Notes under the pieces: model-generated
What the model saw: the letters and a program-made list of their open reading frames with translations, nothing else
The model's database searches: none
What the model was told of the DNA's origin: nothing
In this document: piece after piece, positions 1 to 6,593 of the stretch
How the letters are laid out: each line of letters starts with the position of its first letter
Position numbering within the stretch: position 1 is the first letter of the stretch
Position numbers and translations under genes: made by a program
Source of the DNA: CAKSNH01 sp964422725
Lineage (GTDB): Bacteria > Bacillota > Clostridia > UBA1381
NCBI GenBank assembly: GCA_964422725.1
Contig: CAYRCC010000046.1
Location: 1-16,085, forward strand
Length of the DNA: 16,085 nucleotides
Direction of reading: 5' to 3'

Positions 1-53
1 AAGGCTTGACCTAAACTTTAATACAAAACACATTGTGTTTTGTCTACAGTCTG
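1..53 (+). repeat. 3' end of dispersed hairpin-rich repeat (copy C, cut by window edge)
   Basis: These 53 bases are identical to 5607-5659 and nearly identical to the reverse complement of the stretch beginning at 7736. The segment holds the last hairpin of the element (ACAAAACAC-att-GTGTTTTGT) and the terminal GTCTACA at 42-48. The rest of the element lies to the left of the window. It is followed after 5 nt by an intrinsic terminator, as are the other two copies. Confidence 0.9.
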
Positions 54-88
54 ACTCAAGGGGGGTAACTCCCTTGAGTATTTTTTTT
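54..88 (+). terminator. Rho-independent terminator, plus strand
   Basis: A 9-bp perfect stem (ACTCAAGGG at 54-62 with CCCTTGAGT at 71-79) with an 8-nt loop is followed by a run of eight T at 81-88. It would end transcripts arriving from the left on the plus strand, through repeat copy C, and it converges on the pckG terminator. Confidence 0.85.
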
Positions 89-102
89 GTGTATTTTCGG
101 AC

Positions 103-133
103 AAAAAAACGCAGCCGGAAAACTCCGACTGCG
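103..133 (-). terminator. Rho-independent terminator of pckG
   Basis: On the minus strand, 12 nt after the pckG stop, a 10-bp stem (bases 110-119 with 124-133, one G-U pair, 4-nt loop) is followed by a U-run (A7 on the plus strand at 103-109). Position and structure fit the pckG terminator. Confidence 0.9.
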
Positions 134-145
134 CGTTTATATTAA

Positions 146-1924
146 TTACTGCAAATTAGCTTTAAGTTTTGCAAGCTCTTCCTTGATTTCTGCCGGAAGT
201 CTGTCGCCGAACTGTGCGAAATATTCTTCCTGATTTGCAACGTCCTCAAGCCATACCTTGTTGTCGATTGTCAAAAGCTCGTTAAGAACGTCCATATTCA
301 TATCAAGGTCGGTGATGTCGATGTCCTTAGCTTCAGGAATGTAACCGATTGCACACTCCTTAGCCTCGGCTTTGCCGGCACATCTGTCAAGAATCCAAAG
401 GAGTACACGCATATTGTCGCCGAATCCGGGCCACATAAAGTTACCCTCGTCATCTTGTCTGAACCAGTTAACGTGGAAGATTTTCGGAGCTTTGTCAGCA
501 TCCATCTTCTTGCCCATTTCAAGCCAGTGACCGAAATAGTCAGCCATATTGTAGCCGACAAACGGTTTCATAGCCATAGGGTCACGTCTTACAACGCCGA
601 CGGCACCCGTTGCGGCTGCTGTTGTTTCAGATGCCATGGTAGCACCGATAAATACACCGTGCTGCCAGTCACGTGCCTGGTAAACAAGCGGTGCACACTT
701 AGCACGTCTGCCGCCGAACACGATTGCGCTGATAGGTACGCCTGCCGGATTTTCAAATTCCTTTGAAATGCATGGGCAGTTTACAGCCGGTGCGGTAAAT
801 CTTGAGTTCGGGTGAGCAAGCTTGTTGCCCTCAGCCGTATATTCAGGACCGTTTACTTTCTTGCCGGCACTCCACTCGATAGCGTGAACAGGAGGGTTCT
901 TGTCAAGACCTTCCCACCAAACAGTCATATCGTCCTCGTTGATAGCAACGTTTGTGAAGATTGTATTTTTCTTTGTTGATTCAAGCGCATTAAAGTTTGT
1001 TTTTGTGCTTGTACCCGGTGCAACACCGAAGAAACCTGCTTCAGGGTTGATAGCGTAAAGTCTGCCGTCAGGGCCGATTCTCAGCCATGCGATATCGTCG
1101 CCGACTGTCCATACTTTGTAACCCTTGTCCTTGAGGTATTTCGGCGGAATAAGCATTGCAAGGTTTGTCTTACCGCAAGCCGACGGGAATGCTGCTGCGA
1201 TGTACTTAACCTCGCCCTGAGGATTTTCAAGACCGAGAATAAGCATATGTTCAGCCATCCAACCCTCGTTTTTGCCGAGATAGCTGGCAATTCTGAGTGC
1301 GAAACACTTCTTGCCCAAAAGCACGTTGCCGCCGTAAGCCGAGTTTACAGACATAATAGTGTTATCCTGCGGGAACTGCACGATATATCTTTCTTCAGGG
1401 TCAACGTCCTTCTTTGCGTGCAGACACTTTGTAAATTCGCCGTCTGTGCCGAGCTGATCAAGAACGTTTTTGCCTATTCTTGTCATAATTGCCATATTAA
1501 GCACAACATAGATGGAGTCGGTAAGCTCGATACCGATTTTTGAGAACGGCGAACCTACAGGACCCATAGAATAAGGAATTGCATACATTGTTCTGCCCTT
1601 CATTGAGCCTGTGTAGAGTGCATTGAGCTTAGCGTACATTTCGCTCGGCTCCATCCAATTGTTAATAGGACCTGCCTCGATTTCGGTAGGAGTACAGATA
1701 AATGTTCTGTCCTCAACACGCGCAACGTCGTTTACCGCTGTTCTGTGGTAGTAGCAGCCAGGGAGTTTTTCCTGATTAAGCTTGATAAGCTCGCCGCTTG
1801 CAACAGCTTCCGCTCTCAAAGCCTCAAGCTGTTCGTCGCTTCCGTCAATCCAAACAAAGCTGTCAGGCTGACACATAGATTTCATTTCTTCAATCCATGA
1901 TAAAACTTTTTGATTGTTTGTCAT
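146..1924 (-). CDS. pckG: phosphoenolpyruvate carboxykinase (GTP)
   Basis: This cytosolic enzyme interconverts oxaloacetate + GTP and phosphoenolpyruvate + CO2 + GDP. It serves gluconeogenesis or, in many anaerobes, CO2-fixing oxaloacetate synthesis. The 592-aa length is normal for the GTP-dependent family and unlike the ~530-aa ATP-dependent PckA. Visible motifs are the GTP-PEPCK P-loop FPSACGKTN (residues 246-254) with the hyper-reactive Cys250, the kinase-2 metal site VGDDIAWLR (274-282), a GGRRAKC segment around residues 400-410, and the NWFR...GFGDNMR nucleotide-binding region near residues 490-515. The ATG at 1924 is preceded by a near-perfect Shine-Dalgarno (AGGAGGTAAC, plus-strand 1931-1940). 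The gene is monocistronic: it has its own promoter and a terminator 12 nt after the stop. No damage is seen. The family call is secure. The physiological direction of the reaction is inference. Confidence 0.98.
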   Translation of the reverse strand: MTNNQKVLSWIEEMKSMCQPDSFVWIDGSDEQLEALRAEAVASGELIKLNQEKLPGCYYHRTAVNDVARVEDRTFICTPTEIEAGPINNWMEPSEMYAKLNALYTGSMKGRTMYAIPYSMGPVGSPFSKIGIELTDSIYVVLNMAIMTRIGKNVLDQLGTDGEFTKCLHAKKDVDPEERYIVQFPQDNTIMSVNSAYGGNVLLGKKCFALRIASYLGKNEGWMAEHMLILGLENPQGEVKYIAAAFPSACGKTNLAMLIPPKYLKDKGYKVWTVGDDIAWLRIGPDGRLYAINPEAGFFGVAPGTSTKTNFNALESTKKNTIFTNVAINEDDMTVWWEGLDKNPPVHAIEWSAGKKVNGPEYTAEGNKLAHPNSRFTAPAVNCPCISKEFENPAGVPISAIVFGGRRAKCAPLVYQARDWQHGVFIGATMASETTAAATGAVGVVRRDPMAMKPFVGYNMADYFGHWLEMGKKMDADKAPKIFHVNWFRQDDEGNFMWPGFGDNMRVLLWILDRCAGKAEAKECAIGYIPEAKDIDITDLDMNMDVLNELLTIDNKVWLEDVANQEEYFAQFGDRLPAEIKEELAKLKANLQ

Positions 1925-1963
1925 AATTATGTTACCTCCTAAATAATTTGCAGTATTTGTCTG

Positions 1964-1980
1964 CCGGACAATATCCGGAC
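1964..1980 (-). promoter_or_regulatory. possible operator in the pckG leader
   Basis: In the predicted pckG 5' leader, GTCCGG occurs twice, in direct orientation and 11 bp apart (plus-strand CCGGAC at 1964-1969 and 1975-1980). The inner CCGGA...TCCGG can also form a short hairpin. Spacing of one helical turn would suit a dimeric repressor. This is a pattern only; no regulator is identified. Confidence 0.3.
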
Positions 1981-2022
1981 CAAAATTACTTTAAATCCCA
2001 TTGTTTGAGATACAGTAATTTT

Positions 2023-2052
2023 ATTATACTTTTACATTATAACATATTGCAA
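2023..2052 (-). promoter_or_regulatory. sigma-A-like promoter for pckG
   Basis: Read on the minus strand, -35 TTGCAA (2052 to 2047), an 18-bp spacer and -10 TATAAT (2028 to 2023) predict a start near 2016. That gives a leader of about 90 nt before the pckG ATG at 1924. Confidence 0.6.
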
Positions 2053-2117
2053 AGAGATTTTAAAGAGATTTTTTGAAAAAAGTGCGGAAAAATATTTTTT
2101 TGTCTTGATTTTAAGAA

Positions 2118-2146
2118 TTGACAGAGAAATTTATACAATATATAAT
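2118..2146 (+). promoter_or_regulatory. perfect-consensus sigma-A promoter for the DUF6062-like gene
   Basis: TTGACA (2118-2123), a 17-bp spacer and TATAAT (2141-2146) match the housekeeping consensus at all twelve positions. Transcription should start near 2153, leaving an ~80-nt leader before the ATG at 2233. Confidence 0.85.
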
Positions 2147-2156
2147 TAGTGTGACA

Positions 2157-2200
2157 GAGGGCGGCTGAGGGTAAGGGGCAACGCCGCCTGCCCCGTCGGC
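2157..2200 (+). promoter_or_regulatory. GC-rich structured leader with alternative pairings
   Basis: The 5' leader of the following gene can pair in two mutually exclusive ways: GGCGGC (2160-2165) with GCCGCC (2183-2188), or GGGGCA (2175-2180) with TGCCCC (2189-2194). Bases 2172-2185 (TAAGGGGCAACGCC) are identical to 8100-8113 in an intergenic palindrome, so this may be a remodelled copy of that repeat rather than a dedicated regulator. There is no T-run after it. Confidence 0.35.
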
Positions 2201-2232
2201 ACACATATAGATAAAGAAAGGACAGCTCGACT

Positions 2233-2982
2233 ATGAAAGAAAAAATCTACACAATTCCCGTTAATGAGGCATACGACACCGACTGTGAATGTCCTATGTG
2301 CTTTTTGTATAAAAGCCTTGAAAAGGAGGGGATAGAGTACGCGCTCGGCGCGGCGATGATGGAACCCGATAACCGCATAGAATCCAATCACACCGGTTTT
2401 TGCAACCGCCATTTCTCCAAGCTTTACGAATACCCAAACCGCCTCGGACTGGCACTTGTGCTCGACACCCACCTCGACGAAATACGGTCAAGACTTGAAA
2501 AAAAATCCAAAGCGGCAAAAGCATTAAAAAACGGCGGCGGCGGTCTGTTTAAAAAGAGCGGGGCTAAGGCTTTCGAGGAGGAGCTTTCGGCACTTTTGGA
2601 CGATATAAACGACGGCTGTGTCGTATGCAACAAAATCAATCATACCATGGAGAGATATTATGAGGTTTTGGTATACCTTTGGGCGACGGAAAACGATTTC
2701 AAAAAGAAGTTTGAAGCATCAAAGGGCGTATGCCTGAAACACTTTAAAGAGCTTTGCCGCGCGGCTGTAAAGTACTTAAACAAAACACAGTCTGCGGAAT
2801 TTATAAGCACTGTTTATGAAAAACAGCTCTCCGAGCTTGAAAGAATACAAGCCGATATACACAAATTTACGCTTAAATTCGACTACCGCAACCAAGATAT
2901 GGAGTGGGGCAGTGCAAAGGACGCGCCTGTGCGCACAGTCGAGAAAATCGGCGGCTGTATCGACACCGAGGACAGAGATTAA
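2233..2982 (+). CDS. DUF6062-like protein with duplicated Cys/His motif
   Basis: The protein is a 249-aa soluble polypeptide of unknown function that I recognise tentatively as the clostridial DUF6062 family. It has a clear internal duplication of a potential metal-binding pattern: C20-x2-C23 ... C57-x2-H60-F, then C129-x2-C132 ... C167-x2-H170-F. The inner spacing is nearly equal in the two halves (34 and 35 residues between the second Cys and the third). C18 adds one more Cys. The halves are joined by a Lys/Ala/Gly-rich linker (about 90-112). The C-terminal third is charged and helical with coiled-coil-like stretches. No signal peptide or membrane segment is seen. The ATG at 2233 follows AAAGGA (2216-2221). 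The gene stands alone behind a consensus promoter, divergent from pckG. Zn(II) or another thiophilic metal is the likeliest ligand, by inference. Confidence 0.75.
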   Translation: MKEKIYTIPVNEAYDTDCECPMCFLYKSLEKEGIEYALGAAMMEPDNRIESNHTGFCNRHFSKLYEYPNRLGLALVLDTHLDEIRSRLEKKSKAAKALKNGGGGLFKKSGAKAFEEELSALLDDINDGCVVCNKINHTMERYYEVLVYLWATENDFKKKFEASKGVCLKHFKELCRAAVKYLNKTQSAEFISTVYEKQLSELERIQADIHKFTLKFDYRNQDMEWGSAKDAPVRTVEKIGGCIDTEDRD

Positions 2983-3002
2983 AACAAATTTTGAAAAAAA
3001 GA

Positions 3003-3031
3003 TTGAAATACCGCCGTCTTTTTGGTATTAT
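3003..3031 (+). promoter_or_regulatory. promoter of the amino acid ABC operon
   Basis: TTGAAA (3003-3008), a 17-bp spacer and TATTAT (3026-3031) predict a start near 3038, about 30 nt ahead of the TTG chosen for the permease. A second TATAAT at 3043-3048 lacks a good -35. Confidence 0.6.
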
Positions 3032-3069
3032 ATTAGTGATTGTATAATTATTGAGTGGGAGTGGAGGAT

Positions 3070-3795
3070 TTGAGCAAGGCTTTAGCGGCGCTGCAAGGTC
3101 AGCTGTATAAGAATTTTATTGTAGACAACAGGTGGATGTTTTTTGTAAAGGGTTTGGGAATAACGCTTATGATTTCGTTTTTCGCCATAATTCTCGGTTT
3201 GGTACTGGGAATGGTGGCGGCGGCGTTTAAGATGGATTTTTTGAAAAATTCGCGGTTTAAGCTTCTGCGCGGTGTGGGTGCGGTGCTTAAATGTATCGCA
3301 AACGTGTATATTGACGTAATCCGCGGCACGCCGTCAATGGTGCAGATACTTATAATCAATTTTATCATATTCGCCTCGGTGAACATAGACAGGTCGATAG
3401 TAGCGATAATTGCGTTCGGAATTAACAGCGGTGCATACGTTGCCGAGATTATCCGCGGCGGCGTGCTGTCGGTGAATAAGGGACAGACCGAGGCGGGGCG
3501 TTCGCTCGGACTCAGTGCCTCGTCGACTATGCTGCATATCGTATTGCCGCAGGCGTTTAAAAACATTATGCCGGCACTGAGCAACGAGATAATAGTGCTT
3601 GTAAAGGAAACAGCCGTAATAGGCTATATAGCCAGAATTGATTTCACCGCAATGGCGCTGAAGGTTCAGAGTATGACGTATGAGTATGTAACGCCGCTTT
3701 TGACGATTGCGGCCGGATACTATATAATATTAAAGCTCCTCGCATGGGGACTTAACAGTGTTGAACGGCATTTGCGCAAGTCGGATATGAGATAG
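3070..3795 (+). CDS. polar amino acid ABC transporter permease
   Basis: This is the integral-membrane subunit of a polar amino acid importer (HisM/GlnP family), probably working as a homodimer because only one permease gene is present. About five hydrophobic segments are visible. The family's RGTP motif lies in the middle of the protein. The EAA loop that docks on the ATPase begins EAGRSLGL at about residue 141 and runs to the conserved LPQAF. I chose TTG 3070: GGAG at 3058-3061 gives an 8-nt spacing, and the predicted transcript starts near 3038. GTG at 3055 or 3061 is in frame but lacks a usable ribosome binding site. It is the first gene of a three-gene operon, 12 nt ahead of the ATPase. 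The family is certain and the substrate is not. Confidence 0.93.
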   Translation: MSKALAALQGQLYKNFIVDNRWMFFVKGLGITLMISFFAIILGLVLGMVAAAFKMDFLKNSRFKLLRGVGAVLKCIANVYIDVIRGTPSMVQILIINFIIFASVNIDRSIVAIIAFGINSGAYVAEIIRGGVLSVNKGQTEAGRSLGLSASSTMLHIVLPQAFKNIMPALSNEIIVLVKETAVIGYIARIDFTAMALKVQSMTYEYVTPLLTIAAGYYIILKLLAWGLNSVERHLRKSDMR

Positions 3796-3807
3796 GAGGG
3801 CTGTAAA

Positions 3808-4530
3808 ATGATTAAGGTTAAGGGTTTGCATAAGTCCTTCGGAGATTTGCATATTCTAAAGGGGATAGACGAACATATAAAACAGGGCGAAAAGGTAGTT
3901 GTTATCGGGCCGTCGGGGTCGGGCAAGAGTACGTTTCTGCGGTGTCTTAATCTTCTTGAAACTCCGACTGAGGGCGAAATTTATATTGACGATGAGCTTA
4001 TCACCGCGCCGGGGGTTGATGTAAACCGCGTGCGGTGCAAAATGGGTATGGTGTTTCAGCAGTTTAATCTGTTTCCGCACCTTACCATATTAAAGAATAT
4101 CACGCTTGCACCGATGAAACTGCGCGGTATGAACAAACACGAGGCTGAGGATCTGGCGCGGGAATTGCTTGGCAGGGTGGGACTTGCGGACAAAATACTT
4201 GCCTATCCGGCACAGCTTTCCGGCGGACAGCAGCAGAGAATCGCAATTGCGCGCGCACTTGCGATGGACCCTGAAATTATGCTGTTTGACGAGCCTACTT
4301 CCGCACTTGATCCGGAGATGGTCGGCGAGGTGCTGGGAGTTATGAAAGATCTTGCCGACGGCGGTATGACTATGGTGGTCGTGACGCACGAGATGGGTTT
4401 TGCGCGCGAGGTTGCCTCAAGGGTGCTGTTTATGGACGACGGCAGAGTTATCGAACAGGGCAGACCGGACGAGCTGTTTGCAAATCCGCAAAACGAAAGA
4501 ACGAAGTTGTTTTTGAGCAAGGTGCTTTAA
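3808..4530 (+). CDS. polar amino acid ABC transporter ATP-binding protein
   Basis: This cytoplasmic ATPase powers the importer and belongs to the GlnQ/HisP family; at 240 aa it is the usual length. All ABC motifs are intact: Walker A GPSGSGKST (34-42), Q-loop FQQFNLFPH (83-91), signature LSGGQQQR (137-144), Walker B IMLFDE (157-162), D-loop SALD (165-168) and switch His194 in THEMGFA, a segment typical of polar amino acid transporters. The ATG at 3808 follows GGAGGG (3796-3801) directly after the permease stop, so the two are translated from one message. The specificity lies in the partner binding protein rather than here. Confidence 0.97.
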   Translation: MIKVKGLHKSFGDLHILKGIDEHIKQGEKVVVIGPSGSGKSTFLRCLNLLETPTEGEIYIDDELITAPGVDVNRVRCKMGMVFQQFNLFPHLTILKNITLAPMKLRGMNKHEAEDLARELLGRVGLADKILAYPAQLSGGQQQRIAIARALAMDPEIMLFDEPTSALDPEMVGEVLGVMKDLADGGMTMVVVTHEMGFAREVASRVLFMDDGRVIEQGRPDELFANPQNERTKLFLSKVL

Positions 4531-4563
4531 AATTGTAAATCATTGTAAAGGAGAATAAATATT

Positions 4564-5334
4564 ATGAAAAAAACATTTATGAAAATTGCCGCGCTTTCGG
4601 TTGCGGCTGTGCTTGGTATGGGTATGCTGACAGGCTGCGGCGGCGGCAAGTCATCGGATACGCTTGTTATGGGTACAAACGCGGCATTTCCGCCGTTTGA
4701 GTTCACGACGTCTGACGGTATCGTGGGCGAGTTTGACGGTATAGACGTTGCCATTGCAAAGAGAATAGCCGAGTCTATGGGCAAGGAACTGGTTATCGAG
4801 GATATGGAGTTTGAGGGACTTGTAGCGTCGGTTAAGACGGGTAAAGTCGATATGGCGGTTGCCGGAATGACAGTAAATCCGGAAAGAGCCGAGAGTGTTG
4901 ATTTCTCGACACCGTATTTTACAGCCTCACAGAGTATAGTTGTAGCAAAGGACAACAGCGACATAACTAATGCGCAGTCGCTGAAAAACGGCAAAAAAGT
5001 AGGCGTGGTGCTCGGTTATACGGGCGATTCGATTGTAACAGAAACGCTGAAAGTTGAGGAGAGCAATATATTGCGTGTAAGCCGCGGTATTGATGCGGTA
5101 CAGGAGCTGAAAAACGGCAAGCTGGATGCTGTTGTAATAGATTCGGCAACCGCAAAAGCACTTGCGGAGAAAAACGATTTGAAAGTGGTTGACGATCCGA
5201 CTGTGTTTGAGGCTGAAAAGTACGCGATAGCAATTCAAAAGGGAAACACGGAGCTTTTGGAACAGGTAAACAAGGTGCTTAACGAAATGACCGAAAACGG
5301 CGAGATTGACGCTTTGGCAGAGAAGTACAACTGA
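4564..5334 (+). CDS. amino acid ABC transporter substrate-binding lipoprotein (SBP family 3)
   Basis: This is the extracytoplasmic receptor that hands polar amino acids to the permease. It is 256 aa long. The N-terminus is a lipoprotein signal peptide ending in lipobox LTGC with Cys25, followed by a Gly/Ser linker. It would be lipidated by Lgt, which is encoded at 6594-7385. The mature part is a bacterial extracellular solute-binding family 3 fold: the N-lobe starts near MGTNAAFPPFEF. The ligand-binding Arg108 sits in NPERAESVDFS (carboxylate contact) and Asp193 in DAVVIDS (amino-group contact), by analogy with GlnH/HisJ. AAGGAG lies just upstream of the ATG (gap to the ATPase 33 nt). It is the last gene of the operon and the substrate cannot be named from sequence alone. 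Confidence 0.96.
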   Translation: MKKTFMKIAALSVAAVLGMGMLTGCGGGKSSDTLVMGTNAAFPPFEFTTSDGIVGEFDGIDVAIAKRIAESMGKELVIEDMEFEGLVASVKTGKVDMAVAGMTVNPERAESVDFSTPYFTASQSIVVAKDNSDITNAQSLKNGKKVGVVLGYTGDSIVTETLKVEESNILRVSRGIDAVQELKNGKLDAVVIDSATAKALAEKNDLKVVDDPTVFEAEKYAIAIQKGNTELLEQVNKVLNEMTENGEIDALAEKYN

Positions 5335-5359
5335 TATAATTTTAGTGTAGGCGCGGTTT

Positions 5360-5377
5360 GAGGGGTGCAAACCCCTC
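5360..5377 (+). terminator. GC-rich hairpin after the ABC operon
   Basis: GAGGGGT-gcaa-ACCCCTC forms a 7-bp perfect stem 25 nt after the lipoprotein stop. There is no T-run after it, so it is more likely a 3'-end stabiliser or repeat module than a full terminator. Confidence 0.4.
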
Positions 5378-5414
5378 TGGCTTTCCGGCTGCAGACATTT
5401 TGTCGAAAGCTCCG

Positions 5415-5440
5415 GACAAACTCAGAAACGAGTTTGTCTT
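5415..5440 (+). terminator. hairpin, near-duplicate of the terminator at 5661
   Basis: GACAAACTC-agaaac-GAGTTTGTC is a 9-bp perfect stem with the same arms as the hairpin at 5661-5684. Only two T follow, so termination is probably weak. It lies 6 nt outside the left TGTAGAC of repeat copy A, so the two similar hairpins bracket that element. Confidence 0.5.
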
Positions 5441-5443
5441 AGA

Positions 5444-5659
5444 GTGTAGACTTATTAGTTGTGCTTAAAATTTTTGAAGAGGTTTCGCTGTCTGCGGACA
5501 GCGACAAACTTTTAAAAAAGTTTGAACAAAACTTGAACGCTTAGGAGTTTCGTCGTCTGCGGACGACGATTTAAGGCTCCGCCTTAAAAATCCGCAAGCC
5601 TTTGAAAAGGCTTGACCTAAACTTTAATACAAAACACATTGTGTTTTGTCTACAGTCTG
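5444..5659 (+). repeat. dispersed hairpin-rich element, complete copy A
   Basis: This ~216-bp unit is about 95% identical to the reverse complement of 7736-7952 (roughly ten substitutions and one 1-nt indel by eye); its last 53 bases are identical to 1-53. It is bounded by a 7-bp terminal inverted repeat, TGTAGAC (5445-5451) and GTCTACA (5648-5654). Inside are six hairpins: 5486-5503 and 5551-5568 (both with loop TGCG), 5505-5524, 5571-5587, 5595-5614 and 5629-5649. No plausible open reading frame or transposase is present. It could be a MITE-like element or a multicopy structured RNA. Confidence 0.85.
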
Positions 5660-5660
5660 G

Positions 5661-5691
5661 GACAAACTCAACAACGAGTTTGTCTTTTTTT
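5661..5691 (+). terminator. Rho-independent terminator after repeat copy A
   Basis: A 9-bp perfect stem, GACAAACTC-aacaac-GAGTTTGTC (5661-5684), is followed by seven T (5685-5691). It would stop transcripts from the ABC operon or from repeat copy A, 34 nt before the rsuA start codon. Confidence 0.85.
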
Positions 5692-5725
5692 AAAACAACC
5701 CGTTGTCGGCGGTAAGGAGAAATTT

Positions 5726-6439
5726 ATGAGATTGGATAAATTTATTGCGGCGTGCGGTGCGGCAAGCCGTTCGGAAGTAAAAAAGCTTGTAAAAGCCGGC
5801 AGAATAAGTATTGACGGCAAAACGGCGGTGAAAAGCGACGAAAAGGTGGACGAAAACACCGCCGAAATACGTCTTGACGGCAACCGCTTAGTCTACCGCG
5901 AATTTGTATACCTTATGCTGAACAAGCCGTCCGGCTATATCAGCGCAACCTATGATGCAAAACAGCCGACTGTGATGCAGCTGCTGCCGGAGGAGTATAT
6001 GCATTTTAAGCCGTTCCCCGTCGGCAGACTCGACATAGACACCGAAGGACTTCTGCTTTTGACCAACGACGGCAAATTTGCGCACGAGCTGACAAGTCCC
6101 AAAAAGCATGTGTACAAAACGTATTACGCCGAGCTGGACACGCCTATGAACGACGACGATGTGCGTATATTCAAAAACGGAATACGTCTTGACGAGGATT
6201 TTGTAACTATGCCGGCGGAGCTTGTTATAACCGAGGACAGGAAAAAGGTGTATATAAAAATCTGTGAGGGCAAATTTCATCAGGTTAAGCGTATGTGTGC
6301 GAGTGTCGGGAAAAATGTGGTGTATTTGGAGAGAGTGAGTATGGGTGGTTTGGAGCTTGACCGCGGTTTAAAGCGCGGCGCGGTTCGCGAGCTTTTTGAG
6401 GGTGAAGCGGAAAAGATATTTTGCGACACGAAAATGTGA
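5726..6439 (+). CDS. rsuA: 16S rRNA pseudouridine(516) synthase
   Basis: This enzyme isomerises a uridine in helix 18 of 16S rRNA (U516 in E. coli numbering) to pseudouridine during 30S assembly. The 237-aa protein has an N-terminal S4 RNA-binding domain (about residues 1-50, starting MRLDKFIAACG) followed by the RsuA/RluB/RluE catalytic domain. The catalytic motif is GRLDIDTEGLLLLTNDG with Asp103, one residue from E. coli RsuA Asp102. The segments LMLNKPSGY and GKFHQVKRM are also typical. The reading frame is open back to 5639, but that extension runs through the repeat and terminator. ATG 5726 with AAGGAG at 5714-5719 is the start. RsuA rather than RluB is favoured by overall similarity to E. 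coli RsuA; a related large-subunit enzyme is not fully excluded. Confidence 0.93.
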   Translation: MRLDKFIAACGAASRSEVKKLVKAGRISIDGKTAVKSDEKVDENTAEIRLDGNRLVYREFVYLMLNKPSGYISATYDAKQPTVMQLLPEEYMHFKPFPVGRLDIDTEGLLLLTNDGKFAHELTSPKKHVYKTYYAELDTPMNDDDVRIFKNGIRLDEDFVTMPAELVITEDRKKVYIKICEGKFHQVKRMCASVGKNVVYLERVSMGGLELDRGLKRGAVRELFEGEAEKIFCDTKM

Positions 6440-6463
6440 GCCGTAAACCTCACAAATTACGGC
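6440..6463 (+). terminator. weak hairpin after rsuA
   Basis: GCCGTAA and TTACGGC form a 7-bp stem with a 10-nt loop immediately after the rsuA stop. No T-run follows, so it may only mark the 3' end of the message. Confidence 0.3.
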
Positions 6464-6520
6464 AAAACATACAATAAATCAAAAATATTCAAAATATTTA
6501 AAAAAATTTACAAAAAATGC

Positions 6521-6549
6521 TTGCAATTTGTAAAAGTATAGTGTATAAT
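6521..6549 (+). promoter_or_regulatory. promoter of lgt
   Basis: TTGCAA (6521-6526), a 17-bp spacer and TATAAT (6544-6549) form a strong sigma-A-like promoter. The start would be near 6556, about 38 nt before the lgt ATG. Confidence 0.75.
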
Positions 6550-6593
6550 AATAGTGAGCATTGGAAATAAATGCTTGCGGTAAGGACGGTAGA

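Larger units (their letters stand above)
5335..5725. other. gene-free stretch made of hairpin modules and a repeat
   Basis: The 391 bases between the transporter operon and rsuA hold, in order: a 7-bp GC-rich hairpin (5360-5377), a 9-bp hairpin (5415-5438), repeat copy A (5444-5659), a strong terminator (5661-5691) and the rsuA ribosome binding site. No promoter for rsuA could be recognised. Confidence 0.8.

Noticed and set aside
1247..1543. plus-strand open frames within pckG (also 455-766)
   Set aside because: They are antisense shadows of a fully conserved pckG coding sequence, with no ribosome site or recognisable protein.
3043..3048. TATAAT as a second promoter for the ABC operon
   Set aside because: No reasonable -35 hexamer lies 16-18 bp upstream; the TTGAAA-17-TATTAT pair just before it is better placed.
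5401..5407. TGTCGAA in a TTTTGTCGAAA context upstream of repeat copy A, a good 0A-box match
   Set aside because: The heptamer is expected about twice by chance in this window and no promoter is recognisable beside it. It lies in repeat-rich sequence, so it is not listed as a regulatory site.
5444..5659. CRISPR array or IS element
   Set aside because: The palindromes are different from each other and not separated by uniform spacers, and there is no transposase reading frame in or next to any copy.
5639..5725. N-terminal extension of rsuA by 29 codons
   Set aside because: The extension encodes part of repeat copy A and the terminator stem. ATG 5726 has a good ribosome site and starts exactly at the S4 domain.
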